A stretch of DNA of 64,000 nucleotides from Candidatus Nitrososphaera gargensis Ga9.2 (GCF_000303155.1 NC_018719.1:1736001-1800000); one strand, 5' to 3'; positions 43,764 through 53,522 are shown, numbered from the stretch's first letter. Program-made: numbers and translations. The notes: generated by a model from the sequence alone, not told the origin.

Positions 43764-44261
43764 TCATATGATCGAACCTACAACAGCCTCCAGCGTTGAG
43801 TTCATTGGCTGTGATGTATGTAGCATTTCACCGTTTCCTGCGTCAACTATTACCTAATAGATTCTGTTGTCGTTGTTGACGACGGTAAAGCTGTACACCA
43901 AAAAGCCGCTAATGACTCCTAGGTTTCCGTTCAGGACTCGTCCTCCGCCATTGACTGAATCTGCAGCTATTGTGGCAGCTTATGTGAATGACACTTGTGC
44001 GCTGGACAGGATCTGGTTTGCAACTTGTTCTGTAATATTCACCGAACCATCAATATCCAGAAGTGAAAGCATTACATCCATAGCAGGACGTGCCATTACT
44101 GACCAAGTTACATTTTTGGTAGCGGTTTCGCTGCTGTCATTGTCGTTATCTTGTTGTTCTTGCGCTTCTGCTTTGTACAATAACTCGCCTGCAGTCACTG
44201 CCACAGCAACAGCGGCCAGCATAGCTATGACATGTATCGGTTTGAGTCTTGTGTCCGACAT
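43764..44261 (-). pseudogene. exported PepSY-like protein with two nonsense codons
   Basis: ATG 44261 starts MSDTRLKPIHVIAMLAAVAV, a signal peptide, and a domain with DVMLSLLDIDGSVNITEQVA. TAA at about 43980 interrupts it after AQVSFT, but the same frame continues AATIAADSVNGGGRVLNG and FLVYSFTVVNNDNRIY, is stopped again by TAG, and ends with VIVDAGNGEMLHTSQPM up to TGA 43764. VVNNDNRIYxVIVDAGNGEML is the PepSY signature. GAA to TAA and CAG to TAG each need one base change, so two point mutations suffice; no frameshift. Confidence 0.75.
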
Positions 44262-44366
44262 ATCTTTTGTCGGCGTGGTATATGGCCCAATTGTATTTAT
44301 ACCGTGTTATTTTTGTCTCTATATCAGGAAATTTTTGTCATTCATGAATCGAGAATGTGAATGTGT

Positions 44367-44972
44367 TCATGTCGGCGTTTTCGGTTGGGCTGCTGGAGTA
44401 CCTTCTGTAAACTCGGGTGCAAGATAATATTTCACAGAAATGTCTTTTGGCAAGGCTTCTATTTTCGCAGAGTATTCGTTGAGAGGCTTTAGATGCAATG
44501 TTGCTGTTGGTCTTTCTGCAATGTCGGCTGCATATCCTTCAGGTAACCACCGCACCACACCAAATTTTACATCTCGATATGATGCTGGTTGTAGCTGACT
44601 GGACGCTACGCGATCGTTTACTCCCGCTGCATATGCCATGTACACAGAAGCAAATGCTCCCATAATCATCAGCGTTGCGGTTATCCACATCATTCTTTTG
44701 CCCTTGCTCTCCGATCTGTCGGCGGGAAGATCGTTCTGCGAGGGGTTGAGAAACATAATGACGTCCCTCTTCCTATCTTTTGCCAATTCCAGCATCTCAT
44801 TGCTAAAACCTTCATTGGTAGCAACTATGAAGTTTGCTCGTTTCAAGTCTGAAATGGCGGATAATGCAAAATCGGAAGAATCGTCAGGGGAACCCTCCAC
44901 GATCTTTGACTTGCTGAGTGGAACAGTAGATTTCAGGAGGATACGCAGGATTGCAAGCTCGTACTGGTTCAT
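44367..44972 (-). CDS. membrane-anchored winged-helix regulator
   Basis: 201 residues. Residues 1-65 form a winged helix (MNQYELAILRILLKSTVPLSKSKI, then SAISDLKRANFIVATNEGFSN). A charged linker and one transmembrane helix follow (MMWITATLMIMGAFASVYMAYAAG, about 93-116), then an external domain of about 85 residues (YRDVKFGVVRWLPEGYAADI) with a Pro/Thr tail. It could carry a signal across the membrane to the HTH. Reverse order to the regulator at 10207, where the HTH is C-terminal. Confidence 0.75.
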   Translation of the reverse strand: MNQYELAILRILLKSTVPLSKSKIVEGSPDDSSDFALSAISDLKRANFIVATNEGFSNEMLELAKDRKRDVIMFLNPSQNDLPADRSESKGKRMMWITATLMIMGAFASVYMAYAAGVNDRVASSQLQPASYRDVKFGVVRWLPEGYAADIAERPTATLHLKPLNEYSAKIEALPKDISVKYYLAPEFTEGTPAAQPKTPT

Positions 44973-45075
44973 AACCTAGGATATTAGTTAGTAGTATTTA
45001 TCGACGTTTATTTCAGTACTTCATCTATTTAATGTCAATAGAAACAGACAAATAATACTTAATGTCTATCTAACC

Positions 45076-45450
45076 GTGTTGGAAGACAGGTCTTCTACCA
45101 CTACTACTGATCTGGGAACGTTGGCTAGAACTATATCATCAAGAGCAGTTGCCCAGATACTGGACTTTTTCCTGGATCACAAAGAATTCGATTATTCTCC
45201 AGCAGAGATTGCCAAAAAGACAGGCCTTTCGTTCAGGACGATTTTTAGAGAGCTTCCTATGTTGGAGAAATATCAGCTCATCTACAACAGCCGCAAGATC
45301 GGCAAGACAAACATGTACAGGCTCAATACAGATTTTAGGGCAGTGTCGCTTCTAGAGCAGTTTACGCTTGAAATGGCGCAGGTCAAAGTAGATCATCATA
45401 ATGACAGCAAAGGCAAGACTGAAATTAATACAAACATTATTGAAGAATAA
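45076..45450 (+). CDS. winged-helix transcriptional regulator
   Basis: 124 residues from GTG 45076. ISSRAVAQILDFFLDHKEFDYSPAEIAKKTGLSFRTIFRELPML is a MarR/ArsR-like winged helix, with the wing YNSRKIGKTNMYRLN and a C-terminal helix for dimerisation (AVSLLEQFTLEMAQVKVDHH). Two AATGTCWAT words at 45030-45038 and 45061-45069, 31 bp apart, precede the start and may be autoregulatory sites. Confidence 0.75.
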   Translation: MLEDRSSTTTTDLGTLARTISSRAVAQILDFFLDHKEFDYSPAEIAKKTGLSFRTIFRELPMLEKYQLIYNSRKIGKTNMYRLNTDFRAVSLLEQFTLEMAQVKVDHHNDSKGKTEINTNIIEE

Positions 45451-45463
45451 TGGCACACGCCGG

Positions 45464-45604
45464 TCACATAGTAGTCACTACTAGCGAGTACCCGCAGTCG
45501 GTGCAGACCAGCTTTGTGCCAGCCACCGTCTTTTCACGGACTTCGTGCACCGTCTTTGAATGGCATTTGATGCACAGCCTTGACACGGTTTCTGGCTTGG
45601 GCAT
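45464..45604 (-). CDS. small zinc-ribbon protein
   Basis: 46 residues from ATG 45604. Two pairs CIKCHSK and CTDCGYS, 22 residues apart, make a complete zinc ribbon; between them HEVREKTVAGTKLV is the usual beta hairpin. A 67-codon frame on the plus strand is its shadow. Convergent with the winged-helix gene. Role unknown, perhaps ribosome- or polymerase-associated. Confidence 0.6.
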   Translation of the reverse strand: MPKPETVSRLCIKCHSKTVHEVREKTVAGTKLVCTDCGYSLVVTTM

Positions 45605-45708
45605 ATATGTGCTAGCACCATTGTATACAGACAAAGCAAAATTTAACCTTTAAAGCCACAGGCTGCCGCAACTATGAAATAAGGTTCCACGGACATGACC
45701 GGTGGGCC

Positions 45709-45856
45709 GGAGGGGTAGCGAAGCCTGGTCAAACGCGCAGGACTCAAGATCAATGAATGCGCACGGCACAGCACATTTCTTCTCGCCACATTCAGAACAG
45801 CGAGATGAGTGATCCCGTCCCTTAGGGGTTCGTGGGTTCAAATCCCACCCCCTCCA
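45709..45856 (+). tRNA. tRNA-Leu(CAA) with 63-base intron
   Basis: Acceptor GGAGGGG/CCCCTCC, D arm GCGAAGCCTGGTCAAACGC, anticodon loop CTCAAGA with CAA at 45745-45747. The exon is interrupted after position 37; 45749-45811 is the intron, and exon two resumes ATCCCG at 45812. From there on, about 38 bases are identical to tRNA-Leu(UAA), including the variable arm. The A28-C42 pair in the anticodon stem is a mismatch, which suggests exon 2 was exchanged with, or copied from, the UAA gene. Confidence 0.88.
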
Positions 45857-45920
45857 CCTTTTTTTACTAAAAAGCACAAGGTTCAAATTATTTTTAGGAC
45901 GCGTGTATGTATGCTGCACA

Positions 45921-46412
45921 ATGGCGCGCAAGTCGACGGTGCTGATACCGGTCATAATCGCCGCTGTTGCAGTGGGCGCACTCGGCATAGCGTTTGTCCC
46001 GCCCGAGATCAGGGACAGGGATACTGCCTTTCCAAAAGGCACTGTGAGGATCGACGACAACGTCATAACTGTAGAGATAGCAGAGACCGCTGCTGAACAG
46101 CAGAGGTGGATGACATTCAGGCAGGACAGGCTGCCGCTTGACACCGCGATGCTGATCAAGCACGACAAGCCAGACCTTTACGAAGTGTGGATGCTCAATA
46201 TCGAGTACAACCTTGACCTTATCTGGTTTGACGAAAATGGCAACGCTGTGTACTTGAAAAAGGACGTGCCACCGTGCACCAACGTCGTTGAAACCGTCAG
46301 CTGCACATACAAGACCACAAAGAGGGCGCTTTACGTGATGGCCGCCACTTCGGGCTTTGTAGACGAGCACAACATCGACATAGGCTCCAAAATGACAATC
46401 ATTTCTGCCTAG
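45921..46412 (+). CDS. secreted DUF192 protein
   Basis: 163 residues from ATG 45921 (MARKSTVLIPVIIAAVAVGA), which gives a normal signal anchor; the six preceding codons are not needed. DUF192 pattern: VEIAETAAEQQRWMTFRQDRLP, DTAMLIKHDKPDLYEVWMLN, LDLIWFDENGNAVYLKKDV and a C-terminal YVMAATSGFVDEHNIDIGSKM. It forms a small barrel outside the cell; function not established in any member I know. Confidence 0.85.
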   Translation: MARKSTVLIPVIIAAVAVGALGIAFVPPEIRDRDTAFPKGTVRIDDNVITVEIAETAAEQQRWMTFRQDRLPLDTAMLIKHDKPDLYEVWMLNIEYNLDLIWFDENGNAVYLKKDVPPCTNVVETVSCTYKTTKRALYVMAATSGFVDEHNIDIGSKMTIISA

Positions 46413-46443
46413 CTTGCTTAATTAATGGCTACCGCCCAGTGTT

Positions 46444-46902
46444 ATGTTGTTGAGGTTCACGCTTGCAGACAGGGCCGCCAAGCCGCTTGACGAAGGCGAG
46501 CTGTCAGATTTGCTAAACAAGCCTAACATCCTCCGGCTTGCAATGATCGATGCGCGTGACGGCATGCCGCTTGTACATCCAGTGTGGTACTACTATAAAG
46601 ACTGGAAATTCTTTGCAGCCGTTGACAGGGACGGGGCGAAGGCGCGGTCGCTCCGCAAGAACCCAAACGTGTATTTCCTTGTCGATATTGATCCTGACGA
46701 CAGCCCGCCGCGCGGGGTTCGCGGCAAAGGCGTTGCGCAGGTTATCGACGATCCTGATTATGCAACAAAGGTTACCGCCCACAATGTGCTCAGGTACCTA
46801 GGGTCGCTTGAAGGCAAGGTGGCGCAAAAGCTCATCGAGATGAGCAAGGACTCTAGCGTCGTTGAAATAACACCGCGCTATATGGCCACTTGGAAGTTCT
46901 AG
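46444..46902 (+). CDS. pyridoxamine 5'-phosphate oxidase-family flavin protein
   Basis: 152 residues. Split barrel with [26 protein letters not shown], then [30 protein letters not shown] and a helical end. Binds FMN or F420 and possibly haem; substrate unknown. It is the intact relative of the broken gene at 4616 and shows the glycine (GVRGKG) replaced there by a stop. Convergent with acs, overlapping by four bases. Confidence 0.85.
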   Translation: MLLRFTLADRAAKPLDEGELSDLLNKPNILRLAMIDARDGMPLVHPVWYYYKDWKFFAAVDRDGAKARSLRKNPNVYFLVDIDPDDSPPRGVRGKGVAQVIDDPDYATKVTAHNVLRYLGSLEGKVAQKLIEMSKDSSVVEITPRYMATWKF

Positions 46903-48842
46903 GAGCGCACCACTTTTTTCAAGTCTTCGTAGGCTTGCTTTACTTCATCGATAGCAGCCCCGTCTTCAAGCGTGGTGATGTCGCCTATCTTGTCGCCACA
47001 TGCAATCGATTTTAGGAGCCGGCGCATTATCTTGCCGCTGCGGGTCTTGGGGAGCTTGTTCACGAAATATACTTCGTCCGGCGTGGCGATAGGCCCAACG
47101 GTATTCCTGATGTGTGCTACGATCTCTGTGCGCATGTCGTCAGAATGCGTAAAGCCTTCTTTTGGCACCAAGAACGCGATTATCGATTCGCCCTTGGTGT
47201 TATTGGGCTTGCTGGTCACGGCCGCTTCGGCTATGGCCTTGTGAGAGACAAACGCGCTTTCAAGCTCCATCGTACCTAGCCTGTGGCCGGCTACCTTGAG
47301 CACGTCATCTGCCCTGCCCAGCAGCCAGAGGTAGCCATCCTGATCGATCATCGCATAGTCACCTGGGTAGTACATGCCGGCGAACTTGCTCCAGTATACC
47401 TGCTTGTATTTTTCGTCGTCACCCCAGAGCGTCAGCAGCATCCCCGGCCACGGCCTGCGCACCACGATGTAGCCTTTTGTCCCCGGCGGGACAGGCTTGC
47501 CGTTTTCGTCGACTACTGCCGCGTCGACCCCGGGCACAGGGAAGGTCGCCGAGCCGGGCTTCATTGGGATCGTCTCAATGCCTGTGCACATGCTGAGCAT
47601 TATACCGCCGGTCTCTGTCTGCCACCAGGTGTCGACTATGGGGCAGATCTCTTTTCCTATCGTCTTGAAATACCACATCCAGACCTCCGGGTTGATGGGC
47701 TCGCCCACGGTGCCAAGCAGCCTGAGCGAAGAGAGGTCAAACGAGTTTGGGACTACGTCGCCGTACTTCATGTACATGCGGAGCGCAGTCGGCGTCATGT
47801 ACAGGATGGTTGCCCCGTGCTTTTCCACGATGGCCCAGTACCGGTCTGGCCTTGGGTGGTCGGGAGCGCCTTCATACATTATCTCTGTCGCGCCATGCAT
47901 CAGCGGCGCGTAGACGATGTAGCTGTGGCCTGTAACCCAGCCAATGTCAGCAGTGCAGAAAAAGATATCCTGCTTGTTAAAGTCAAATACCCACTTTGCA
48001 GTAGCGTACAGGTGCGTAAGGTAGCCGCCGGTTCCATGCATTACACCTTTGGGCTTGCCTGTCGTGCCGGACGTATACAAGATGTAGAGCGGGTGGGTGC
48101 TTTCGACCGGCTCTGGTGGGCAGTAGGTCTTGGCGCCTTCCATCAGATCGTGCCACCACAGATCCCTCGGCCCCATCCCGACCTCGTTGCCGGCGCGCTT
48201 TAGCACAATGACATGATCGATCGACTGGATCGAGGGCAGCGACTCGTCTACCACTTTTTTCAGCTCGATCAGCCTACCCTTCCTTACACCGCCGTCAGCG
48301 GTGATGATTATCTTGGACTGTGCGTCGTTTGCCCTGTCTACCAGCGCCTGCGAAGAAAAGCCAGAAAATACAACAGAGTGGATCGCGCCTATCCTTGCGC
48401 ACGCAAGCATCGCAATGGGCAGCTCTGGCACCATCGGCATGTATATCGTCACCCTGTCGCCCTTGCCGACGCCCAGGCTCTTGAGGACATTGGCAAACTT
48501 GTTCACCTGCCGGTAAAGCTGGAAATAGGAAAGGGTCCTTGTCTCCCCGCTTTCACCCTCCCATATTATTGCAGTTTTGTTCTTTGTATCTGTCTTGACG
48601 TGCCTGTCAAGGCAGTTGACAGACGCGTTGAGCTGGCCTCCGACAAACCATCGGGCAAACGGCGGCTTCCAGTCAAGCACCCGATCCCATTCTTTGAACC
48701 ACACCAAGTTTCTGGCCTGCTCTGCCCAGAATTTTTCCGGCTCTGCCAGCGCCTCTTTTGAGACCTTTTCAAGACGCCTCCCTGGCGTGACGTTTACCTT
48801 GATTCTGCCACTCTCTTCATATAGCTTTGAAGGGCTCGACAA
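46899..48842 (-). CDS. acs: acetyl-CoA synthetase (AMP-forming)
   Basis: 647 residues. The adenylate-forming core shows [14 protein letters not shown], the acyl-pocket Trp in [43 protein letters not shown], and the regulatory lysine in [12 protein letters not shown]. The N-terminal ACAS domain ([16 protein letters not shown]) is complete. It activates acetate; in ammonia oxidisers close relatives may act on propionate or 3-hydroxypropionate in the 3-hydroxypropionate/4-hydroxybutyrate cycle, which sequence alone does not decide. Confidence 0.9.
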   Translation of the reverse strand: MSSPSKLYEESGRIKVNVTPGRRLEKVSKEALAEPEKFWAEQARNLVWFKEWDRVLDWKPPFARWFVGGQLNASVNCLDRHVKTDTKNKTAIIWEGESGETRTLSYFQLYRQVNKFANVLKSLGVGKGDRVTIYMPMVPELPIAMLACARIGAIHSVVFSGFSSQALVDRANDAQSKIIITADGGVRKGRLIELKKVVDESLPSIQSIDHVIVLKRAGNEVGMGPRDLWWHDLMEGAKTYCPPEPVESTHPLYILYTSGTTGKPKGVMHGTGGYLTHLYATAKWVFDFNKQDIFFCTADIGWVTGHSYIVYAPLMHGATEIMYEGAPDHPRPDRYWAIVEKHGATILYMTPTALRMYMKYGDVVPNSFDLSSLRLLGTVGEPINPEVWMWYFKTIGKEICPIVDTWWQTETGGIMLSMCTGIETIPMKPGSATFPVPGVDAAVVDENGKPVPPGTKGYIVVRRPWPGMLLTLWGDDEKYKQVYWSKFAGMYYPGDYAMIDQDGYLWLLGRADDVLKVAGHRLGTMELESAFVSHKAIAEAAVTSKPNNTKGESIIAFLVPKEGFTHSDDMRTEIVAHIRNTVGPIATPDEVYFVNKLPKTRSGKIMRRLLKSIACGDKIGDITTLEDGAAIDEVKQAYEDLKKVVRS

Positions 48843-48988
48843 ACACTATGAGAAAACGAAAACCTGTCTTTAAAGCATTTGTTTGATTCTTCCTTGCATG
48901 CGCAAAAAACTAAGACAGATTTCAGAAGTTTCTTAGTAAAGAGTCTGCCGATATATTAAAAATCAAGAAAAATTACTGCTATCATAGT

Positions 48989-49249
48989 TTGAAGTACAGA
49001 AGCAGAACAGAAATAGTAGCAATGATCCTAGAGGCAGCGAACGGCGGAGCCACAAAGACGAAAATCATGTACAAAGCTTTTCTAAGCTATGCGCAGCTGA
49101 GAGAGTACCTATCGGTACTCATCGAAAATGGCCTGCTCGAATACATGGAAGGGACACAGACGTACAAAACGACAGCAAAGGGCCTGAACTTCCTAAAGAT
49201 GCACAGCGAAATAGGAGAGCTCCTGCAGACGACGGTCAGGGAACGCTGA
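48989..49249 (+). CDS. Sso10a-like winged-helix protein, paralogue of 25733
   Basis: 86 residues from TTG 48989. KYRSRTEIVAMILEAANGGATKTKIMYKAFLSYAQLREYLSVL differs from the protein at 25733 by few conservative changes up to the wing; the tails differ. TATA element GATATATTAAAA (48951-48962) is set for a near-leaderless start. Both copies probably bind DNA as dimers. Two in one window suggests a larger family in this genome. Confidence 0.85.
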   Translation: MKYRSRTEIVAMILEAANGGATKTKIMYKAFLSYAQLREYLSVLIENGLLEYMEGTQTYKTTAKGLNFLKMHSEIGELLQTTVRER

Positions 49250-49308
49250 CCTCTCTAAATTTTTTGAAAACAAGAAATTGACCGGACCACGTCCGGTCCA
49301 GCAAAAAT

Positions 49309-50124
49309 TTATTTTGTGATTACTTGGCTGAGCCAGCTTGTCTCGGACTGCTGTTCTGCTCCGTTGGCAGACAACATGGCAGGCTTTTCTCCTTCTTCAC
49401 CTGCTGTTGCGGTGGTCACCTGCTGGACTGGAGATATTTCATCGGCAGCTGGTTGGCTTGGCTCGGCTGCTGGAGCTTCTTCTCCCTTTGCAGAAGCGGC
49501 TGCCTGTTCGGTAGTAGCAGCTGCAGTAAGGTTTTCAAGTGTGTTGGCGGCCATCTTTGCCCTGACGTTGCCGATCTCTGTCCTTTCGTTGTTGATGTGC
49601 TCTATCAGCTCGTCCGTCTGGACCTTGATCTGCTGGTAGGTCTCCTCCTTCATCTCGTTGCTCCTGAACTGCAGTTTGGCGTCAAACAGCACGGCCTTGA
49701 TGTTCCTGGCCTCTGCGTCAAGCTCTGCCAACCTGGCGTTCAGCGCGTCATTGACCTGCTTTTCATTGCCTTCGAGCTCGGCCAGCTTTTTCTCGTACTT
49801 TATGTAAACCAGTTCTGCGTCTTCCTTCATAGAGTCATTCTCGGCAACGATCTCCTGCAACGCCTTTATCCTCTTTAGCGTCAGTGACTTTTGCCTCAGC
49901 AGCCTCTGCGCGTCCAGCCTCCACTTTGGAATGAAGAATACGTAATCACCCTGGATCACGAGCTGCTCGTAAGGCAGTTGCTTCAGGCCGCCAGAGCCGG
50001 TGTCGACCCCGACAGTCTCGATCTCGCCGTCTATCTCGGTTATTATACCGACTACTCTTCCGATGTAAGTACCATAGATGTCTTTGACCTGCTTGCCTAC
50101 AAATCCGAGCTTTTCTTCGCTCAT
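49309..50124 (-). CDS. cdvA: CdvA-like cell-division protein (PRC barrel plus coiled coil)
   Basis: 271 residues. The N-terminal 70 residues form a PRC barrel (GFVGKQVKDIYGTYIGRVVGIIT, then DYVFFIPKWRLD). A long coiled coil (75-195, with LLRQKSLTLKRIKALQEIV and KKLAELEGNEKQVNDALNAR) follows, then an Ala/Glu/Pro-rich linker and a short C-terminal peptide (SETSWLSQVITK) at the place where CdvA contacts the ESCRT-III protein CdvB. CdvA recruits the Cdv machinery to the membrane at mid-cell. No cdvB/cdvC nearby, as usual in this lineage. Confidence 0.8.
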   Translation of the reverse strand: MSEEKLGFVGKQVKDIYGTYIGRVVGIITEIDGEIETVGVDTGSGGLKQLPYEQLVIQGDYVFFIPKWRLDAQRLLRQKSLTLKRIKALQEIVAENDSMKEDAELVYIKYEKKLAELEGNEKQVNDALNARLAELDAEARNIKAVLFDAKLQFRSNEMKEETYQQIKVQTDELIEHINNERTEIGNVRAKMAANTLENLTAAATTEQAAASAKGEEAPAAEPSQPAADEISPVQQVTTATAGEEGEKPAMLSANGAEQQSETSWLSQVITK

Positions 50125-50247
50125 GCGAATCGTTGAGCAAGATGGTATAATGATAACGGTGTCAAAATAGTTGCATTATTTAGTAAGAGCAATTTTGCTA
50201 TTCCCTGTTGCGCAACTTTTTATTGAACATGCTTGCGGCTAGTTCTA

Positions 50248-51897
50248 TTGTCGTTTGACAGCAGGGTCTTTCTGGATAGTTTTACAGAAGAGGAAAAGGC
50301 CGAACTAAAGGGCCACTTCTCAAATGCTGACAGGGCTGTTTTTGCGATAATCACCCCCAAACAGGTCGATAGGGGGGCGCTCATGTCGCGCTACTCTCGC
50401 ACAGACAAGACCATGCGGAGGGTGTTTCTGGACGAGTTTGCAAAAAACCCGAACAGAGGCGAGGAGTTTTACAGGCGTGTCCTCCTAGAGTACGGCGACG
50501 ACTCGGTAGCCGAGCTGGGCGAGGCGCAGGTTGCCGTCGAGGGCATTTCCAACATTGCAGCAAAAAAGATAGAGGATCGCAGGATCGGCCTCTCATACTT
50601 GGAAAAGTCGTCTCGCTACGTGGCGTTTGATCAAAAGGTTGGCGGCAGATACTACCGCTACGTCAGGGAGGAGAGCATCATGGCGTCGCCTCACGCTGAT
50701 AGATACATCGAAGCGTGCGACCACTCGTTTGACACATACAGCAGGAGCATCCAGCCCCTGCAATCATTTTTGAAGGAGAGGGAGCCTATCGAGCGGTTCA
50801 GTTTTTTCAACTCGGATTTACAAAAGGAAGTGCCTTTTGGTCAGCTAAAATCGGACAAGGACATCAAGGCCGCAGAGCGGATCTACAACGTAACGATAAA
50901 GGCAAAGGCGCTCGACCTTCTCCGCGGGCTCTTGCCTGCATCCACCATGACAAACGTGGGCATAACAGGCAACGGCAGGGCGTTTGAATATTTGCTGACG
51001 TTGATGTACGGGTCAAAGCTCAAAGAGATCAGGTCGATTGCCGACCAGCTGTTTGGTGAGCTGAATGCTGTCATTCCCTCCTTTATAAGGCGCGCAAATG
51101 ACAGATACGGCCAAGCCCTGCAGGAATATGTTTCAAAAACTGAAAATGCGATAGGCAGGCTTGCCAAGGGCTACCTATCAGGAGTCCCGCCGGAGGACAG
51201 GCCAGAACTTGTAAAGCTGCTTGACTTTGAGGACAATTCCCAAGTCGAAGTAAAGGTTGCTTCTGCGATCCTGTACGAGCAGGCGCAGGGCCAGTCGCTC
51301 CAAAGGATAACAAATTATGTCAAGTCGATGCCAACTGAGGAGCGGCACAAGGTCATCAGGACATACACCGAATTTCGCGCCAACCGGCGGCATAGGCCAG
51401 GTAGAGCGTTTGAAATGGTCGACTATACCTTCGAATTGTTCACCAACTTTGGCATGTTTCGCGACCTGCACAGACATAGGGTGCTCACGATGGAGCGCCA
51501 GTTGCTGTCTACAAGGCACGGCTACGACCTGCCGCAGGAACTGATCGATGCGGGTCTGGACAAGGGCTTTGTCGAATGCATGGACCTTGCAAAACAGGTC
51601 TATGAAGCAATGGCAAAGACGATGCCCGAAGAAGCGCAGTATGTCGTCAATTTCGCGTACCGCTATCCCTACTTCGTAAAGATGAACCTGCGGGAGGCGT
51701 GTCATATGATAGAGCTCCGCACGGCACCGCAGGGTCACCCCGACTACCGCCTAGCATGCCAGAAAATGTACAGCGAAATCAAAAGAGTCCATCCAGTGCT
51801 AGCGGAAGGTATCAAGTTCGTCGACATGAATAAGTACCAGCTAGAAAGGTTTGACGCAGAGAAAAAGACCGAGAAAAAGAGGCAGCAGATCGGCTAG
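50248..51897 (+). CDS. FAD-dependent thymidylate synthase-like protein (duplicated ThyX)
   Basis: 549 residues from TTG 50248; a TATA-like TTTTTATTG at 50215-50224 suits a leaderless start there, though TTG 50233 is possible. Two ThyX-like halves: the first ([28 protein letters not shown]) and the second with the ThyX motif [19 protein letters not shown] normal ThyX has 220-260 residues, so this is a duplication or fusion; the first half has lost the RHR motif (it reads [18 protein letters not shown]). ThyX makes dTMP from dUMP with methylene-THF and FADH2. The double form is known in archaea, with uncertain activity. Confidence 0.8.
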   Translation: MSFDSRVFLDSFTEEEKAELKGHFSNADRAVFAIITPKQVDRGALMSRYSRTDKTMRRVFLDEFAKNPNRGEEFYRRVLLEYGDDSVAELGEAQVAVEGISNIAAKKIEDRRIGLSYLEKSSRYVAFDQKVGGRYYRYVREESIMASPHADRYIEACDHSFDTYSRSIQPLQSFLKEREPIERFSFFNSDLQKEVPFGQLKSDKDIKAAERIYNVTIKAKALDLLRGLLPASTMTNVGITGNGRAFEYLLTLMYGSKLKEIRSIADQLFGELNAVIPSFIRRANDRYGQALQEYVSKTENAIGRLAKGYLSGVPPEDRPELVKLLDFEDNSQVEVKVASAILYEQAQGQSLQRITNYVKSMPTEERHKVIRTYTEFRANRRHRPGRAFEMVDYTFELFTNFGMFRDLHRHRVLTMERQLLSTRHGYDLPQELIDAGLDKGFVECMDLAKQVYEAMAKTMPEEAQYVVNFAYRYPYFVKMNLREACHMIELRTAPQGHPDYRLACQKMYSEIKRVHPVLAEGIKFVDMNKYQLERFDAEKKTEKKRQQIG

Positions 51898-51953
51898 ATG
51901 CTATATTAGAAAGGTACCTGCATAGTCGGCAGGTGAATCAATGGTCAGAAGAT

Positions 51954-52196
51954 TTAGTAGTTGTATATATTGAATATGGCAAAGTTCTTTGCCTTTTGCC
52001 TTGTCGTGCCATAGACTACAAACGCGGTTGCAAGCGCAGCTATGACAAACATTGCCCAAGAAAGACTTGGTTCTGTAGTGCTGCTAGCACCACAAGGCAT
52101 TGTGCATGCAGGATGGCCGTATGCCTCATTCATAAGCGCCATTTGCACTGTAAAGGCAGAAGCTACTGCAATTAGTGTTGGTGCCAGCTTAGCCAA
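51954..52196 (-). CDS. small two-helix membrane protein
   Basis: 80 residues. Helix one MAKLAPTLIAVASAFTVQMALM doubles as a signal peptide; a loop with two cysteines (HPACTMPCGASS) and helix two SWAMFVIAALATAFVVYG follow, then a basic end. Conserved-looking small membrane proteins with a CxxxC loop occur near electron-transport genes in this lineage, but nothing here shows a role. Confidence 0.55.
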   Translation of the reverse strand: MAKLAPTLIAVASAFTVQMALMNEAYGHPACTMPCGASSTTEPSLSWAMFVIAALATAFVVYGTTRQKAKNFAIFNIYNY

Positions 52197-52294
52197 CTAC
52201 TTCTATATATGCAACAATAGCTATTTTTCTTTATCATCGGTCGTTGAGCGATTGAATACAAGTATAGGTTCAGTGCGACCAATATCTGGTTTTT

Positions 52295-52370
52295 ATCACC
52301 ATTACATGGTGATAAACGTCATTATTGACCAATGTTTATATATCACCAGTAATTACCATTAAATGGCAAT
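52295..52370. promoter_or_regulatory. two palindromic operators around the promoter of the phasin-like gene
   Basis: ATCACCATTACATGGTGAT (52295-52313) and ATTACCATTAAATGGCAAT (52352-52370) share AT-ACCATTA-ATGG-AT. Between them is a TATA element (TTTATATAT, 52335-52343). The second palindrome covers the expected transcription start, just before ATG 52376; the first lies upstream of the BRE. A dimeric repressor could bridge both sites, 57 bp apart. Confidence 0.6.
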
Positions 52371-52375
52371 CAAAA

Positions 52376-52831
52376 ATGGTCGATACCAAATCACCATCAA
52401 AGGACGAAACAAGAGCAAGCGACATATACGACACCATGAGGGACAACCTCATAAGAACAGTAGACGAATTTGCAAAGGTTCAGCCGCAATATTCACAATC
52501 AATCTCTAACCTCCAGCTGGACTACATCCAGACAACCAAGAACATGATCCAGACTGCATTTGCAGCACAAAAGCAGTATGCAAGCATCTGGAACATCCCA
52601 TCAGTGCCGTACGGCGACCTGTTCACAAGACAGTCAAACGAAATGACAAACAACGCAATTAGGTCTGTCGGCATCAACAACCAGCTGACGATCAACGCGC
52701 TGGATGCGGCAAGGGAGAACCTGAAGATCTACAACAGGACAGTCGACGCAGTGACTGACTTTTCCACCAATGTCGCAAAGGCGTGGACAACGTTCTTTGC
52801 GCAACAGCAAGCACAGTTTACAAGGCAGTAA
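52376..52831 (+). CDS. phasin-like helical protein
   Basis: 151 residues from ATG 52376 (MVDTKSPSKDETRASDIYD). Entirely helical and free of Cys, with long amphipathic stretches (RDNLIRTVDEFAKVQPQYSQS, LDAARENLKIYNRTVDAVTDF) and many Gln/Asn, as in phasins that coat polyhydroxyalkanoate granules. Nitrososphaera-type archaea have PHA synthase genes. No PHA gene lies next to it, so this rests on general pattern. The two operators upstream suggest tight, autoregulator-type control. Confidence 0.55.
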   Translation: MVDTKSPSKDETRASDIYDTMRDNLIRTVDEFAKVQPQYSQSISNLQLDYIQTTKNMIQTAFAAQKQYASIWNIPSVPYGDLFTRQSNEMTNNAIRSVGINNQLTINALDAARENLKIYNRTVDAVTDFSTNVAKAWTTFFAQQQAQFTRQ

Positions 52832-52898
52832 AGAACCTGCCCTTTTCTTCCTTTCTTTTTGGCATAGTTAATAAATAAGTTAGAGTCCATACTATCTC

Positions 52899-53522
52899 GT
52901 GACTGCCACCGTAACCGAGTATGTGTGCGAAGACTGTGGCACCCTTCTGCGCCACAGCAACCCTAACACGCTAGAGAGCATGAGGGATGTTCACAATCAA
53001 TTATGCATTGTTAAAAGGCAAAAGACGATGGCTGCCCAGGCGGCCGTGCCAAAGCCGGCCGCAGCTCCAGCTGCGCCAGCAGCCGTATCTCCAACAGCTG
53101 CCGCTCCGCCACCTGCGATTCCGGCAGCTCCAAGCGCGCCAGCGGCAGGCGGTCCTACCACAATTTCGCTATCAGGCACCGGCACAAACTATGGCAAGGT
53201 TGAAGGCCCGATTGATCCCAAGTTTAAAGAGAAAAGACAACAGGTTGGCACATATCAGGGAATCAAGGTTTGGGGCCCATATGATGCTCCCGGACAGCTT
53301 GGCATTTGGGGCGACTATGTTTGCATCGACTTTGATATATGTGTGGCAGACGGCGCGTGTATTGAAGCATGCCCAGTCAACGTGTATGAATGGCTCCAGA
53401 CTCCAGGGCACCCAGCCTCTGACAAGAAGGCATTTATGATAAGAGAAAAGGACTGCATATTCTGCATGGCGTGCGAAAACGTGTGTCCTCCGCAGGCAGT
53501 CAAGATATTCAAGAAGAGCTGA
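52899..53522 (+). CDS. ferredoxin (two 4Fe-4S motifs) with N-terminal zinc finger and Ala/Pro linker
   Basis: 207 residues from GTG 52899. Residues 8-35 ([14 protein letters not shown] ... HNQLC) look like a small zinc finger. A 60-residue Ala/Pro linker follows, then the ferredoxin: [14 protein letters not shown] for cluster one and [19 protein letters not shown] for cluster two, in the archaeal zinc-ferredoxin layout with an N-terminal extension ([24 protein letters not shown]). A soluble electron carrier, for example for 2-oxoacid oxidoreductases. The zinc-finger fusion is lineage-specific. Confidence 0.88.
   Translation: MTATVTEYVCEDCGTLLRHSNPNTLESMRDVHNQLCIVKRQKTMAAQAAVPKPAAAPAAPAAVSPTAAAPPPAIPAAPSAPAAGGPTTISLSGTGTNYGKVEGPIDPKFKEKRQQVGTYQGIKVWGPYDAPGQLGIWGDYVCIDFDICVADGACIEACPVNVYEWLQTPGHPASDKKAFMIREKDCIFCMACENVCPPQAVKIFKKS

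Noticed and set aside
45450-45653. 67-codon plus-strand protein after the winged-helix gene
   Set aside because: The opposite strand encodes a complete zinc ribbon with two CxxC pairs over the same bases, which is the better explanation.
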